Translations under genes and position numbers: made by a program
In this document: in pieces, positions 48,972 through 59,435 of the stretch
Numbering within the stretch: the stretch's first letter is position 1
How the letters are laid out: every line of letters starts with the position of its first letter
The notes under the pieces: generated by a model
Databases searched by the model: none
What the model was told of the DNA's origin: nothing
What the model saw: the letters and a program-made list of their open reading frames with translations, nothing else
Origin: Vibrio japonicus
GTDB taxonomy: Bacteria; Pseudomonadota; Gammaproteobacteria; Enterobacterales; Vibrionaceae
Assembly (NCBI RefSeq): GCF_024582835.1
Contig: NZ_CP102096.1
Coordinates: forward strand, 1,922,001-1,986,000
Length of the DNA: 64,000 bases
Direction: 5' to 3'

Positions 48972-50642
48972 TTACTGAGCGTCGATTTTAGCCCAAGTAT
49001 CACGTAAACCTACTGTGCGGTTAAATACTAAAGCGTCTGCTTTTGAATCTTTCGCATCCGCGCAGAAGTAGCCCATACGTTCGAACTGGAAGCCTTTTTC
49101 AGCTTCAGCGTTCGCCAAGCTAGGCTCAACGAAACCTTGCTTAACTTGCAGCGAATCAGGGTTGATCGTTTCTGCAAAGTTATCAGCCGCCGCTGGGTTA
49201 GGCACAGTAAACAAGCGATCGTATAGGCGGATTTCCGCTGGTAGACCTTTATCTGCCGATACCCAATGAATAACACCTTTAACCTTACGACCGTCTGCTG
49301 GGTTTTGACCTAGCGTTTCATCGTCATAAGTACAGAAGATAGTCGTGATGTTACCTTCGGCGTCTTTTTCGATACGCTCAGCTTTAATTACGTAAGCGCC
49401 ACGTAGACGAACTTCTTTACCTAGAACCAGACGCTTGTACTTCTTGTTCGCTTCTTCGCGGAAGTCTTCACGTTCGATCCAAACTTCACGAGTGAACGGT
49501 ACTTCACGCTCGCCCATCTCAGGTTTGTTCGGATGGTTCGCTACCGTAAGTGTTTCTACTTTATCTGCGTCGTAGTTTTCAATCACTACTTTCACAGGAT
49601 CCAGAACTGCCATCGCACGCGGCGCGTTTTCGTTCAGATCATCACGAATACAAGACTCTAGTGAGCTCATCTCGATCATGTTGTCTTGCTTAGTCACACC
49701 GATACGTTTACAAAACTCACGGATAGAAGCTGATGTAAAGCCACGACGACGTAGACCTGAGATCGTTGGCATACGTGGGTCATCCCAGCCGTTCACAAGC
49801 TTTTCGCTAACCAACTGGTTTAGCTTACGCTTAGACATCACTGTGTACTCAAGGTTTAGGCGGCTAAACTCATACTGATGTGGCTGACAATCTATTGTAA
49901 TGTTTTCCAATACCCAATCGTAAAGACGACGGTTGTCTTGGAATTCAAGTGTACATAGCGAGTGAGTAATGCCTTCCAACGCATCTGAGATACAATGCGT
50001 AAAATCGTACATTGGGTAGATGCACCACTTATCACCCGTTTGGTGATGGTGAGCAAAACGAACACGGTAAAGAACCGGATCACGCATAACCATAAAAGAA
50101 GAAGCCATATCGATCTTCGCACGAAGACATGCTTTACCTTCTTCAAAGCCGCCATCACGCATTTTCTCAAATAACGCTAAGTTTTCCTCAACGCTACGAT
50201 CACGGTATGGGCTTGGTTTACCAGGCGCAGTTAGTGTGCCACGGTATTCGCGGATCTGCTCAGGACTTAGCTCTTCAATGTACGCTAAGCCTTTGTTAAT
50301 TAATTCCACTGCAAACTCGTAAAGCTTGTCGAAGTAGTTTGATGAATAGCAAATCTCACCATCCCATTCGAAGCCTAACCAGCTCACATCATTCTTAATT
50401 GACTCAACGTACTCTACGTCTTCTTTCTCTGGGTTTGTGTCATCAAAACGCAGATTACACTTACCCTGATAGTCCTGAGCAATACCAAAGTTCAAGCAAA
50501 TTGACTTAGCGTGACCGATGTGCAGATAACCGTTTGGTTCTGGCGGGAAACGAGTATGCACGCTTGTGTGTTTACCATCCGCTAAATCTTTATCGATGAT
50601 TTGGCGAATGAAATTCGATGGACGAGCTTCAGCTTCACTCAT
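48972..50642 (-). CDS. glnS: Glutaminyl-tRNA synthetase GlnS
   Basis: A 556-residue class I synthetase charging tRNA-Gln. The ATP-binding HIGH-type motif is [14 protein letters not shown] and the KMSKS-type motif is VMSKRKL. The C-terminal beta-barrel anticodon domain follows. Full family length (E. coli 554). Convergent with fur; ends at a bidirectional terminator. Confidence 0.98.
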   Translation of the reverse strand: MSEAEARPSNFIRQIIDKDLADGKHTSVHTRFPPEPNGYLHIGHAKSICLNFGIAQDYQGKCNLRFDDTNPEKEDVEYVESIKNDVSWLGFEWDGEICYSSNYFDKLYEFAVELINKGLAYIEELSPEQIREYRGTLTAPGKPSPYRDRSVEENLALFEKMRDGGFEEGKACLRAKIDMASSFMVMRDPVLYRVRFAHHHQTGDKWCIYPMYDFTHCISDALEGITHSLCTLEFQDNRRLYDWVLENITIDCQPHQYEFSRLNLEYTVMSKRKLNQLVSEKLVNGWDDPRMPTISGLRRRGFTSASIREFCKRIGVTKQDNMIEMSSLESCIRDDLNENAPRAMAVLDPVKVVIENYDADKVETLTVANHPNKPEMGEREVPFTREVWIEREDFREEANKKYKRLVLGKEVRLRGAYVIKAERIEKDAEGNITTIFCTYDDETLGQNPADGRKVKGVIHWVSADKGLPAEIRLYDRLFTVPNPAAADNFAETINPDSLQVKQGFVEPSLANAEAEKGFQFERMGYFCADAKDSKADALVFNRTVGLRDTWAKIDAQ

Positions 50643-50853
50643 CTAGAGCACCTCAATTGTTGTAGTATTGTTCAGATAAATTGTATTTGAGGAGTCTCTT
50701 TCCCCTCAAAGTATATAGCGTCCAATGATCCACAATTATTGGCATTTACACAACTAGAACTCAGCTTTTATTCGCAAATATTATGGCATTAGATTGAAAT
50801 GAGCTCTGATGTGCGCAGCTTTTCGGCACTCAATAAGCAGAAAGCGGGTAAAG

Positions 50854-50876
50854 AAAAACCTCCCGAAGGAGGCTTT
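50854..50876 (-). terminator. Terminator of nagE
   Basis: On the minus strand CCTCC-TTCG-GGAGG followed by TTTTT; compact UUCG-type tetraloop. Confidence 0.8.
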
Positions 50877-50900
50877 CATTAACATTGAACTGCTATGTAG

Positions 50901-52478
50901 TTAGTGTGGCAGTTTTACATTTGTTAGGTCTTCATTCGCACCGACAGCTTTCATTTCGCCGGCAACGATTTCAGCAAGTGGGCCTAAGATAACTTGGAGG
51001 TTATTTTCACCCAACTTCACAACGCCTTTTGCACCAAGTTTCTTAAGTACAATCTCATCGGCAACAGAGCGATCTTTCAGAGTTAAACGTAAACGCGTGA
51101 TACAAGCATCAATGGAAGTCAGGTTCTCATGACCACCTAACGCTTTAAGATATTGGCGCGCTAGCTCACCTTTATCTGATTTAGCTGCAGGAGCGGCACT
51201 TACTTCTGAATCATCATCTTCACGACCTGGCGATTTTAGGTTAAATACGCGGATTGCGAAGCTGAATGTAAAGAAGTACAGAGCACCAAAACCAAGACCT
51301 ACCGCACCTAGTAGTAATGGGTGAGTTGCTAAGCCAAAGTTCAATGCGTAATCAATCAGACCTGCTGAGAAAGTAAACCCATGTAGTGTACCAAGCATAT
51401 TCGCAACCACTAGCGATAGACCTGTAAACACTGCGTGAATGGCATACAGTGCAGGCGCTAGGAAGACAAACATGAACTCTAGAGGTTCAGTGATACCTGT
51501 TAGGAATGAACAGAATGCTACTGAGAATAGTGCACCACCAACTTGATGACGTTTTTCAGCTGGAGCAGCAAAGTACATTGCTAGCGCCGCACCTGGCAGA
51601 CCGAACATCATCACAGGGAAGAAACCGTTCATGAATACGCCAGCAGATTTGTCGCCACCGAAGAAGCGGTGTAGGTCACCAGATTTAACCACATCTGTGA
51701 CTTCTTTCACTGTAGCAGTAATTTCTGGAGTGACAGTGTTAGTAAATTCAAATGTATGAGTTTGACCAGCAACAAGTGTCTTCGCTAGTGCAGGATCTAC
51801 ACACAGCTGCTGTAGCGCAGGTAGAGCTTGACCAGCTGCAGATGCACCCGTTACGAGTACTTCTTGACAGCTACCCATACCAAACCAGAAGAAAGAGTTA
51901 AGTACGTGGTGAAGACCAACAGGAATAAGTGCACGGTTAAGCGTACCGTAAAGGAACTGACCAATAGCACCAGACGTTGAAATACCGTGTGCTAACGCGT
52001 CCAGACCACTTTGAATAGTTGGCCATACGAAACCGCCAATGGCACCCGCTACAAGAGCAAACAGGCCCGCCATAATAGGTACTAAACGTTTACCAGAGAA
52101 AAAGGCCAACCACTCTGGAAGACGTGTAGCATGAAAAGCGTTGTAAGAGTGACCAGCGATAATACCCGCGATGATACCACCGAAGAATGACATGTTAATC
52201 GAAGCATCAATTGTAGTCGCTGTTGCAGTCAGCACAAAGTATGCAACTGCACCCGCTAGACCTGCCGCACCTTGACCGTCTTTAGACAAGCCAATCGCAA
52301 TGCCGAGGCCAAACAACAATGGAAGATTAGAGAAAATAGAGTTACCAGCTTGTGCCATAAATGCGATATCAAACACATCTGGTTGGCCCAAACGCAATAA
52401 CAAGCCTGCGATTGGCAAGGTCGCGATAGGAAGCATAAGAGCTTTACCTAACTTCTGCGCATATCCAAGAATATTCAC
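50901..52478 (-). CDS. nagE: N-acetylglucosamine PTS permease NagE (EIICB)
   Basis: A 525-residue EIIC-EIIB protein that imports and phosphorylates N-acetylglucosamine. EIIC (about 1-400) has about ten membrane helices, the GITEPLEF sugar-site motif and HHVLNSFFWF. The EIIB domain follows, with the phosphorylated Cys459 in IDACITRLRL. There is no EIIA domain (E. coli NagE has one), so phosphate must come from another EIIA-Glc. It diverges from nagA-nagC, giving uptake, deacetylation and regulation in one locus. GlcNAc is the product of chitin breakdown. Confidence 0.95.
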   Translation of the reverse strand: MNILGYAQKLGKALMLPIATLPIAGLLLRLGQPDVFDIAFMAQAGNSIFSNLPLLFGLGIAIGLSKDGQGAAGLAGAVAYFVLTATATTIDASINMSFFGGIIAGIIAGHSYNAFHATRLPEWLAFFSGKRLVPIMAGLFALVAGAIGGFVWPTIQSGLDALAHGISTSGAIGQFLYGTLNRALIPVGLHHVLNSFFWFGMGSCQEVLVTGASAAGQALPALQQLCVDPALAKTLVAGQTHTFEFTNTVTPEITATVKEVTDVVKSGDLHRFFGGDKSAGVFMNGFFPVMMFGLPGAALAMYFAAPAEKRHQVGGALFSVAFCSFLTGITEPLEFMFVFLAPALYAIHAVFTGLSLVVANMLGTLHGFTFSAGLIDYALNFGLATHPLLLGAVGLGFGALYFFTFSFAIRVFNLKSPGREDDDSEVSAAPAAKSDKGELARQYLKALGGHENLTSIDACITRLRLTLKDRSVADEIVLKKLGAKGVVKLGENNLQVILGPLAEIVAGEMKAVGANEDLTNVKLPH

Positions 52479-52562
52479 CTTTAGTTCCCCCTATAGGATT
52501 TCATATTTTGTCTGAGCAACTTTTTTTAGTGGCTCAATTTAGTCCCGTTCAGTTTATGAGAT

Positions 52563-52582
52563 TAATTTTGCCCCGCAAATTA
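52563..52582. promoter_or_regulatory. Candidate NagC operator dyad
   Basis: TTAATTTTGC-CCC-GCAAATTA is an AT-rich dyad of the NagC/Mlc type, next to the CRP-like site and close to the nagE start. Similarity judged by eye only. Confidence 0.35.
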
Positions 52583-52595
52583 AAAGGTCATCATT

Positions 52596-52611
52596 TGTGA
52601 TCATAGTCACC
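52596..52611. promoter_or_regulatory. Candidate CRP site
   Basis: TGTGA, six bases, TCACC: nine of ten conserved positions of TGTGA-N6-TCACA, as expected for a PTS sugar locus. Confidence 0.6.
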
Positions 52612-52957
52612 TGAAATGATCAGGCGAGAGGGTTTTTGCTAGCGAGATCATAAAACTTATTTTACAATACAAAAAAATGAAGAATACACGAACAAACTTG
52701 CAGTATCCTCTAAGTACTGAGAGTGGCATGATACCTTATCTATCGTTGTGTTAATTACGGGGCAGCACATCGATAGTTCAATAGAAAAGTAAGAATCACC
52801 TCGTCGGTTCATACCACTTTTTCGAGAAAAAATTTCCCGCTTGCTAAAGATATTTTTCGATCTAATTGAAGTCTGCAAATAAAGTTCTGTTTCACTTAAA
52901 TTGCTCCTATTAGATCACTGACAACTTTTAGAATTTAGACATAAGGATTAGCCCACC

Positions 52958-54094
52958 ATGTACGCGCTAACAAATTGTACAATTTATACCGGCAGCGATG
53001 TTCTGGTTGACCACGCTGTAATTATTAACAACGGCATAATTGAATCTGTATGCTTGGTTTCTGAACTTCCGACAGGCATAGAAACCCGTGACCTTAGCGG
53101 CGCTAAATTAAGCCCTGGGTTTATTGATTTACAGCTCAATGGCTGTGGCGGTGTGATGTTGAATGATGAAATTACCGCGGACACGATGCAAATCATGCAT
53201 CAAGCTAATCTGAAATCAGGTTGTACTAGCTTTCTTCCAACACTGATTACTTCCTCTGACGAAGATATGCGTCAAGCGATTGCAGCCGCTCGCGAGTACC
53301 ATGATAAGTATCAGAACCAATCTTTAGGTTTACACCTCGAGGGTCCTTACCTAAATGTTGAGAAAAAAGGTATCCACAGCGTCGATTATATACGCCCTTC
53401 CGATGAAAGCATGATTGACTTTATCTGCGACAATGCAGACGTCATCGCTAAAGTCACATTAGCTCCGGAACACAACGACCTAACGCACATCGAACGTCTC
53501 AAAAACGCTGGGATTATTGTGTCGATTGGCCATACTAACGCGACTTACTCTGAAGCTCGCCAAGGATTTGATGCAGGCATTACCTTTGCCACTCACCTAT
53601 TCAATGCGATGACACCAATGACGGGCCGTGAGCCTGGTGTTGTCGGAGCCATTTACGATACACCGGATGTGTACGCAGGTATCATTGCAGACGGGTTCCA
53701 TGTCGATTATGCAAACATTCGTATCGCTCACAAAATTAAGGGCGAAAAATTAGTATTAGTGACCGATGCCACAGCTCCTGCAGGCGCTGACATGGATTAC
53801 TTTATTTTTGTTGGTAAGAAAGTATATTACCGAAATGGTAAGTGTGTTGATGAAAACGGCACACTCGGCGGCTCGGCACTCACAATGATTGAAGCAGTTC
53901 AAAATACTGTTGAGCACGTCGGTATCGCTTTGGACGAAGCACTTCGAATGGCAACGCTATACCCTGCTAAAGCCATCGGGTTGGATCACAAACTAGGCCG
54001 TATAAGAAAAGGCATGGTGGCAAACCTAACCGTATTCGATCGTGACTTTAAAGTTCAAGCGACAATTGTAAACGGACAATACGAGCAAAATTGA
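52958..54094 (+). CDS. nagA: N-acetylglucosamine-6-phosphate deacetylase NagA
   Basis: A 378-residue amidohydrolase that removes acetate from GlcNAc-6-phosphate. Metal and catalytic motifs: HLEGPYL, the two His motifs GHTNATY and THLFNAMT, and the catalytic Asp in VTDATAPAG. Full length. It lies two bases before nagC. NagB (deaminase) is not in this locus, unlike the E. coli nagBACD order, so it must be elsewhere. Confidence 0.96.
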   Translation: MYALTNCTIYTGSDVLVDHAVIINNGIIESVCLVSELPTGIETRDLSGAKLSPGFIDLQLNGCGGVMLNDEITADTMQIMHQANLKSGCTSFLPTLITSSDEDMRQAIAAAREYHDKYQNQSLGLHLEGPYLNVEKKGIHSVDYIRPSDESMIDFICDNADVIAKVTLAPEHNDLTHIERLKNAGIIVSIGHTNATYSEARQGFDAGITFATHLFNAMTPMTGREPGVVGAIYDTPDVYAGIIADGFHVDYANIRIAHKIKGEKLVLVTDATAPAGADMDYFIFVGKKVYYRNGKCVDENGTLGGSALTMIEAVQNTVEHVGIALDEALRMATLYPAKAIGLDHKLGRIRKGMVANLTVFDRDFKVQATIVNGQYEQN

Positions 54095-54096
54095 GA

Positions 54097-55311
54097 ATGA
54101 ATGGCGGACAAATAGGTAACGTAGATTTAGTAAAACAGCTAAACAGTGCAGCAGTGTATCGGTTGATTGACCAGCAAGGTCCTATTTCAAGGATTCAAGT
54201 AGCTGACGTCAGCCAACTGGCTCCTGCCAGTGTTACAAAAATAACCCGCCAACTTTTAGAGCGTGGCCTAATCAAAGAGGTCGCGCAGCAAGCTTCTACT
54301 GGTGGACGAAGAGCGATCTCTCTAACGACAGAAGTCGAACCTTTTCACTCGATTGCAGTGCGAATTGGTCGAGATTACATCCAGTTTAGCCTCTACAACC
54401 TAGGTGCCAAAGAGCTGGCTTCTGATTACACTGAGTTTTTCTACACGACTCAAGAAGAGCTAGTGGAAGGGCTACTTAGCCAACTTAAACAGTTCATCAG
54501 TACTAACCACAACTTAATTAATCAACTGATTGCGATTGGTATTTCCTTGCCAGGACTCGTTAATCCGGAAACTGGTGTTGTTGAGTACATGCCAAATATT
54601 TCTATTGATAAATTAAGCCTGGCTGAACTGATCAAAAATACGTTCCATGTCGAGTGTTTTGTTGGAAATGACGTTAGAGGCATGGCATTAGCCGAACATT
54701 ACTTTGGCGCAAGTCGCGATTGCCAAGACTCTATCTTAGTCAGCGTACATAGAGGTACCGGTGCAGGTATCATTGTTAATGGGCAAGTGTTTTTAGGCTA
54801 CAACCGCAACGTGGGCGAAATCGGCCATATTCAGATCGATCCTCTTGGCGAACAGTGTCAGTGTGGCAATTTTGGTTGTTTAGAAACAGTCGCCGCCAAC
54901 CCAGCCATCATTGAGCGCGTAAATAAGCTACTTGCACAGGGTTATGAGTCGAGTTTGTCTACCCTAGAAACGATCACCATTGCCGACGTATGCGAACACG
55001 CAAACCTAGGTGATGAGCTAGCAAAACAAAGCTTAGTCCGGGTCGGGAACCAACTTGGTAAAGCCATTGCCATTACCATTAACCTATTTAACCCTCAAAA
55101 AATTGTCATCGCCGGTAAGATCACTCAATGTGAAGAGATTGTTTTTCCTGCTATTCGTCGAAATGTCGAAAATCAATCACTACCAACGTTCCATCATGAC
55201 TTACCTATTGTTGCGTCTGAAATTGATAAACAGCCGACACTAGGTGCGTTTGCCATGATCAAGCGCGCTATGCTGAACGGCGTTTTGTTACAAAAATTGC
55301 TTGAAGATTGA
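54097..55311 (+). CDS. nagC: ROK-family transcriptional regulator NagC
   Basis: A 404-residue repressor, closely similar to E. coli NagC. N-terminal winged helix-turn-helix (about 10-85, QLAPASVTKITRQLLERGLIKE) followed by a ROK sugar-binding domain with the GTGAGI and zinc motif CQCGNFGCLE. It responds to GlcNAc-6-phosphate. ATG 54097 is preferred; the in-frame TTG at 54091 overlaps the nagA stop. It likely controls nagE/nagA and other chitin genes. Confidence 0.96.
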   Translation: MNGGQIGNVDLVKQLNSAAVYRLIDQQGPISRIQVADVSQLAPASVTKITRQLLERGLIKEVAQQASTGGRRAISLTTEVEPFHSIAVRIGRDYIQFSLYNLGAKELASDYTEFFYTTQEELVEGLLSQLKQFISTNHNLINQLIAIGISLPGLVNPETGVVEYMPNISIDKLSLAELIKNTFHVECFVGNDVRGMALAEHYFGASRDCQDSILVSVHRGTGAGIIVNGQVFLGYNRNVGEIGHIQIDPLGEQCQCGNFGCLETVAANPAIIERVNKLLAQGYESSLSTLETITIADVCEHANLGDELAKQSLVRVGNQLGKAIAITINLFNPQKIVIAGKITQCEEIVFPAIRRNVENQSLPTFHHDLPIVASEIDKQPTLGAFAMIKRAMLNGVLLQKLLED

Positions 55312-55341
55312 TCGCTTAAGCAATTAGTTGAGTTAGAATAG

Positions 55342-55371
55342 AAGGCTGTGTCGAAAGATGCAGCCTTTTTC
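55342..55371 (+). terminator. Terminator of nagA-nagC
   Basis: AAGGCTG (55342-55348) pairs with CAGCCTT (55361-55367), followed by TTTC. Confidence 0.8.
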
Positions 55372-55397
55372 TTTGGAATCAAAATATAAGAACAACT

Positions 55398-56987
55398 ATG
55401 GAACTCATTCTCATATCAGCCGCATTTCTCGCTGGCTTTATTGTATTAAAGTTAAACCTTCCTCCTCTCGTTGGCTTTTTGCTGGCTGGCTTTGGGCTTT
55501 ATGCTTTCGGTTTTGAAAGTAACGAAACGATTGTTACTTTGGCTGATTTAGGCGTTACGCTGCTATTGTTTACCATTGGTCTTAAGCTTGATATTAAGAC
55601 GTTACTTTCTAAAGAAATTTGGGCTGGCTCAACCGTTCATAATATTGCTTCTACGGCCCTGTTCAGTATTGCATTAATCTGCTTTAAGTATCTTGGTATC
55701 AGCGCATTAGCCGACATGTCCATGGATCAAATCTTATTGCTTGGCTTTGCCCTGTCTTTCTCAAGTACCGTATTCGCCGTTAAATCGTTGCAAGAAAAAG
55801 GGGAAATGAACGCGACCTATGGCACGCTCGCCATCGGTATTCTGGTCATGCAGGATATTTTTGCTGTTATTTTCTTAACCGCATCGACAGGAAAGCTACC
55901 TGAGTGGTATGCGATTGCTTTGTTTGCCCTTCCTTTACTCAGACCCGTGTTCTACAAAATCTTAGATTTGGTTGGCCACGGCGAAATGCTGGTACTGTTT
56001 GGTATATTTTTCGCGCTAGTTGTTGGTGCTGGTTTATTCGAACTGGTTGGCATGAAACCAGATCTCGGGGCTCTGATTCTCGGAATGCTTCTGGCTGGTC
56101 ACAGCAAAGCATCGGAGTTATCTAAGTCACTGTTCAATTTAAAAGAGCTATTCCTTGTCTGTTTCTTCCTCAATATTGGTTTATCAGAGCAACCTACTTG
56201 GTCGGGCTTCGCGCTTGCCGTACTGTTCATGCTACTGCTTCCAATCAAAGGGATTCTCTACTTTATCGTCATCAACGCCTTTAAGTTCCGTGTACGCACT
56301 TCGCTTTTAGCCTCTCTAAGCCTATTTAACTACAGTGAATTTGGCCTCATCGTCGGTGGCTTGGCCTTTAAGATGGGTTGGATGAGTGGCGATATCTTGG
56401 TAGCCATTGCGATTGCTGTGTCCATGTCTTTTATCCTTGCAGCACCTATCAACCGCTACGGTCATAGACTCTATCAACACTCTAGCCACTGGTTACGAGA
56501 GCATGCCGCTGAAAAGCTCAACACCAGAGATAAGTTAATTAACCCTGGGCATGCACAGATCCTAATCTTAGGCATGGGCCGCATTGGTACGGGTGCATAC
56601 GACGAGCTAAAAGCACGATACGGCAATATAAGCTTAGGTATAGAGGTTCGTGAAGATGCAGCAATCAAACATCAAAGCGAAGGTCGTAACGTCATCGCTG
56701 GTGATGCTACCGACTCAGATTTTTGGGAACGTATCTTAGACACAACCAATGTGAAATTGGTGCTCCTATCCATGCCGCACCACCAAGGGAACCAAATTGC
56801 GCTGGAGCAGTTACAGCGCAGAAACTTCGAAGGCCAGATTGCCGCTATCGCAGAGTATCCGGATCAATTAGATAGCTTGGTAGAAAAAGGGGTCGACGCT
56901 GCGTTCAATATCTATAATGAAGCGGGGAGCGGTTTTGCAAGGCATGTATGTAAACAGCTTCAACCTTCATTTACCCCATCTGAATAA
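55398..56987 (+). CDS. CPA2-family cation:proton antiporter with TrkA-N domain
   Basis: A 529-residue protein. About 12-13 membrane helices (1-360) of the CPA2/KefB type, with repeats of the Na+/H+ exchanger fold (LGVTLLLFTIGLKLD; ALSFSSTVFAVKSLQE). The cytoplasmic TrkA-N/RCK domain (about 385-500) has the nucleotide motif ILGMGRIGTGAY and the acidic residue in LGIEVRED. It probably exchanges K+ or Na+ for H+ under nucleotide control. Closest known types are KefB/KefC and YbaL, but it is shorter than both and no glutathione-site motif is certain. Monocistronic. Confidence 0.85.
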   Translation: MELILISAAFLAGFIVLKLNLPPLVGFLLAGFGLYAFGFESNETIVTLADLGVTLLLFTIGLKLDIKTLLSKEIWAGSTVHNIASTALFSIALICFKYLGISALADMSMDQILLLGFALSFSSTVFAVKSLQEKGEMNATYGTLAIGILVMQDIFAVIFLTASTGKLPEWYAIALFALPLLRPVFYKILDLVGHGEMLVLFGIFFALVVGAGLFELVGMKPDLGALILGMLLAGHSKASELSKSLFNLKELFLVCFFLNIGLSEQPTWSGFALAVLFMLLLPIKGILYFIVINAFKFRVRTSLLASLSLFNYSEFGLIVGGLAFKMGWMSGDILVAIAIAVSMSFILAAPINRYGHRLYQHSSHWLREHAAEKLNTRDKLINPGHAQILILGMGRIGTGAYDELKARYGNISLGIEVREDAAIKHQSEGRNVIAGDATDSDFWERILDTTNVKLVLLSMPHHQGNQIALEQLQRRNFEGQIAAIAEYPDQLDSLVEKGVDAAFNIYNEAGSGFARHVCKQLQPSFTPSE

Positions 56988-56998
56988 GTTTTAAAATT

Positions 56999-57022
56999 GG
57001 CTGCCAAGTGGCAGCCTTTTTT
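56999..57022 (+). terminator. Terminator of the antiporter gene
   Basis: GGCTGCC (56999-57005) pairs with GGCAGCC (57010-57016), followed by TTTTTT. Confidence 0.85.
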
Positions 57023-57200
57023 AATTTTTTGCTCGATCGACAAGCAAGACATGGAAAAAATCCACTAAATCACCGTTTATTTTAAATAATATTTACCACA
57101 ATGGGCTTTTTATTATTTTTTTAATCAGTGATAGTTGCTTTTTTTAATCAGGATGGCAAATTGATGTCAACGAGTTAAATAAATTTTAAAGGGAAGTTGT

Positions 57201-58865
57201 ATGTGTTCAATCTTCGGCATTTTAGATATCAAAAGTGATGCTCAAGCTCTTCGCCCAGTAGCATTGGAAATGTCTAAAAAACTGCGCCACCGTGGCCCAG
57301 ACTGGTCTGGTATCTATGCATCTGACAAAGCTATTCTTGCTCACGAGCGTTTGGCAATTGTTGGTCTAAATAGTGGTGCTCAGCCGCTAATTAGCCCAGA
57401 TAAGAAACACATCCTTGCGGTCAATGGTGAGATCTACAACCACAAAGAGATCCGCGCACGCTACGAAGGTAAATACGACTTTCAAACAGATTCAGACTGC
57501 GAAGTTATTCTAGCGCTTTACCAAGATAAAGGTGTCGACCTACTAGAAGACTTAAACGGTATCTTTGCCTTTATCCTATACGATGAAGAAAAAGACACGT
57601 ACCTAATCGGTCGCGATCACATCGGTATCATCCCGTTGTACCAAGGTTACGATGAACATGGTAACTACTATGTTGCTTCAGAAATGAAAGCGCTAACGCC
57701 AGTTTGTAAAACAATCAGTGAATTCCCTCCAGGTTGTTACTACTCGTCTGCAGATTCTGAACCACAGCGTTACTACACTCGCGATTGGAACGAATACGAC
57801 GCAGTAAAAGACAACACATCAAGTAAAGAAGAGCTAACTGAAGCGCTTGAAGCCGCAGTAAAACGCCAGCTAATGACTGATGTTCCTTACGGTGTACTTC
57901 TTTCTGGTGGTTTGGACTCTTCAATCACTTCAGCAGTTGCAAAACGCTTTGCTGCAATGCGTATCGAAGATGACGAGAAATCAGAAGCTTGGTGGCCTCA
58001 GCTACACTCATTCGCAGTGGGCCTAGAAGGTGCTCCAGATCTAAAAGCGGCTCGTGAAGTAGCAGATAAAATTGGTACAGTACACCACGAAATGACGTAC
58101 ACCATTCAAGAAGGTTTGGATGCGATTCGTGACGTGATTTACCATATCGAAACTTACGACGTAACAACCATCCGCGCTTCAACGCCTATGTACCTAATGG
58201 GCCGTAAGATTAAAGCGATGGGTATTAAGATGGTGCTTTCTGGAGAAGGTGCAGACGAGATCTTCGGTGGATACCTCTACTTCCACAAAGCGCCGAACGC
58301 GAAAGAGTTCCACGAAGAAACAGTACGTAAGTTGCTTGCTCTAAACATGTTTGACTGCGCGCGTGCAAACAAATCACTTGCAGCTTGGGGCGTTGAAGGT
58401 CGTGTACCTTTCCTAGATAAAGAGTTTATCGATGTGGCAATGCGCCTAAACCCAGCCGATAAGATGTGTGGTAACGGTAAGATGGAGAAACACATTCTAC
58501 GCGAATGTTTTGAGCACTACCTACCAGATTCAATTGCTTGGCGTCAGAAAGAACAGTTCTCTGATGGTGTAGGCTACAGCTGGATTGACACTCTGAAAGA
58601 AGTGGCGGAAGCCAAAATTACTGATCAACAAATGGAAACAGCTCAGTACCGCTTCCCTTACAACACACCAACAACAAAAGAAGGTTACGTTTACCGCGAA
58701 ATTTTTGAAGAGTTGTTCCCTCTACCTTCGGCTGCAGAGTGTGTTCCTGGTGGACCTTCAGTGGCATGTTCGTCAGCAAAAGCGATTGAATGGGATGAAT
58801 CATTCAAAAACTGTGTTGACCCTTCTGGTCGTGCGGTGCAAACGGTACACAACGACGCGTACTAA
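57201..58865 (+). CDS. asnB: Glutamine-hydrolysing asparagine synthetase B
   Basis: A 554-residue two-domain enzyme making asparagine from aspartate, ATP and glutamine. The N-terminal Ntn glutaminase uses Cys2 (MCSIFG, Cys exposed after Met removal), with RHRGPDWSG. The C-terminal synthetase has the PP-loop SGGLDSS at 235-241. Good ribosome site (AAAGGGAAG). The length matches E. coli AsnB. Monocistronic. Confidence 0.97.
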   Translation: MCSIFGILDIKSDAQALRPVALEMSKKLRHRGPDWSGIYASDKAILAHERLAIVGLNSGAQPLISPDKKHILAVNGEIYNHKEIRARYEGKYDFQTDSDCEVILALYQDKGVDLLEDLNGIFAFILYDEEKDTYLIGRDHIGIIPLYQGYDEHGNYYVASEMKALTPVCKTISEFPPGCYYSSADSEPQRYYTRDWNEYDAVKDNTSSKEELTEALEAAVKRQLMTDVPYGVLLSGGLDSSITSAVAKRFAAMRIEDDEKSEAWWPQLHSFAVGLEGAPDLKAAREVADKIGTVHHEMTYTIQEGLDAIRDVIYHIETYDVTTIRASTPMYLMGRKIKAMGIKMVLSGEGADEIFGGYLYFHKAPNAKEFHEETVRKLLALNMFDCARANKSLAAWGVEGRVPFLDKEFIDVAMRLNPADKMCGNGKMEKHILRECFEHYLPDSIAWRQKEQFSDGVGYSWIDTLKEVAEAKITDQQMETAQYRFPYNTPTTKEGYVYREIFEELFPLPSAAECVPGGPSVACSSAKAIEWDESFKNCVDPSGRAVQTVHNDAY

Positions 58866-58893
58866 CAGATAATTCTCCCTGACCAACAGTAAT

Positions 58894-58920
58894 GAAAGAG
58901 GCCCACAAGGTGCCTCTTTC
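58894..58920. terminator. Terminator between asnB and rfaH
   Basis: GAAAGAGGC (58894-58902) pairs with GCCTCTTTC (58912-58920); the T run is short. Confidence 0.65.
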
Positions 58921-58943
58921 ACGTTTTAACGTTGTTTCTGTCG

Positions 58944-59435
58944 TTATATATCTAAGTGTTTGTTATCGACACTCACCTCTACAGGCTTGCTTAGCATCTT
59001 CACCAATAAAATTGAGCGTGTTTCCCCGTCCGGCTCTTTATAAATCGCTTCCATCCCTGAAAATTGACCGCTAGCAACTCGAATCACATCGCCTTCGCTT
59101 GGGAGGTCACTCTGCATCTGTTGCTGAAGCTGCTCAATTTCTTTTAACGTTTCAATCAAACTATCCTGAAGAATCTGAGGATGCGGCCCCATCCTCACAA
59201 AATCAACCACACCGCGAGTCGATCGAATTGTTGTAAATGTAGGACCAAGTTCCGCGTCAAACCTAGCAAAAACATAGGAAGGAAAAAGGGGTTCAGGCTT
59301 AATTTGTCTTTTACCGCGAGTAATTTTTTCAACCTGCGTTTCTGGGTAGTAGCACTCTACACCCTGATTCTCCAAGTGCATTTTTGCTCGCTGCTGTTCG
59401 CTTCGTTTACAGTAAAGTAAATACCATTGTTTCAT
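58944..59435 (-). CDS. rfaH: Transcription antiterminator RfaH
   Basis: A 163-residue NusG paralogue that loads on RNA polymerase paused at ops sites and promotes long operons for LPS, capsule and conjugation genes. N-terminal NGN domain (WYLLYCKRSEQQRAKMHLENQ..., LFPSYVFARFD) and C-terminal domain with GEARSILL-type pattern (DGETRSILLVKML), the region that changes fold between helix and KOW barrel. Start ATG 59435 matches the E. coli N-terminus; four residues upstream are dropped. No ops sequence is apparent in the window. Confidence 0.93.
   Translation of the reverse strand: MKQWYLLYCKRSEQQRAKMHLENQGVECYYPETQVEKITRGKRQIKPEPLFPSYVFARFDAELGPTFTTIRSTRGVVDFVRMGPHPQILQDSLIETLKEIEQLQQQMQSDLPSEGDVIRVASGQFSGMEAIYKEPDGETRSILLVKMLSKPVEVSVDNKHLDI

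Larger units (their letters stand above)
52479..52957. other. 479-base nagE-nagA control region
   Basis: A/T-rich divergent promoter region with a CRP-like site and a candidate NagC dyad, listed separately. A 73-codon frame at 52657-52878 (minus) has no recognisable features and I do not call it a gene. No RNA gene recognised. Confidence 0.6.

Noticed and set aside
52657-52878. 73-codon minus-strand frame in the nagE-nagA gap
   Set aside because: Overlaps regulatory DNA, no family resemblance, weak start; left as non-coding.
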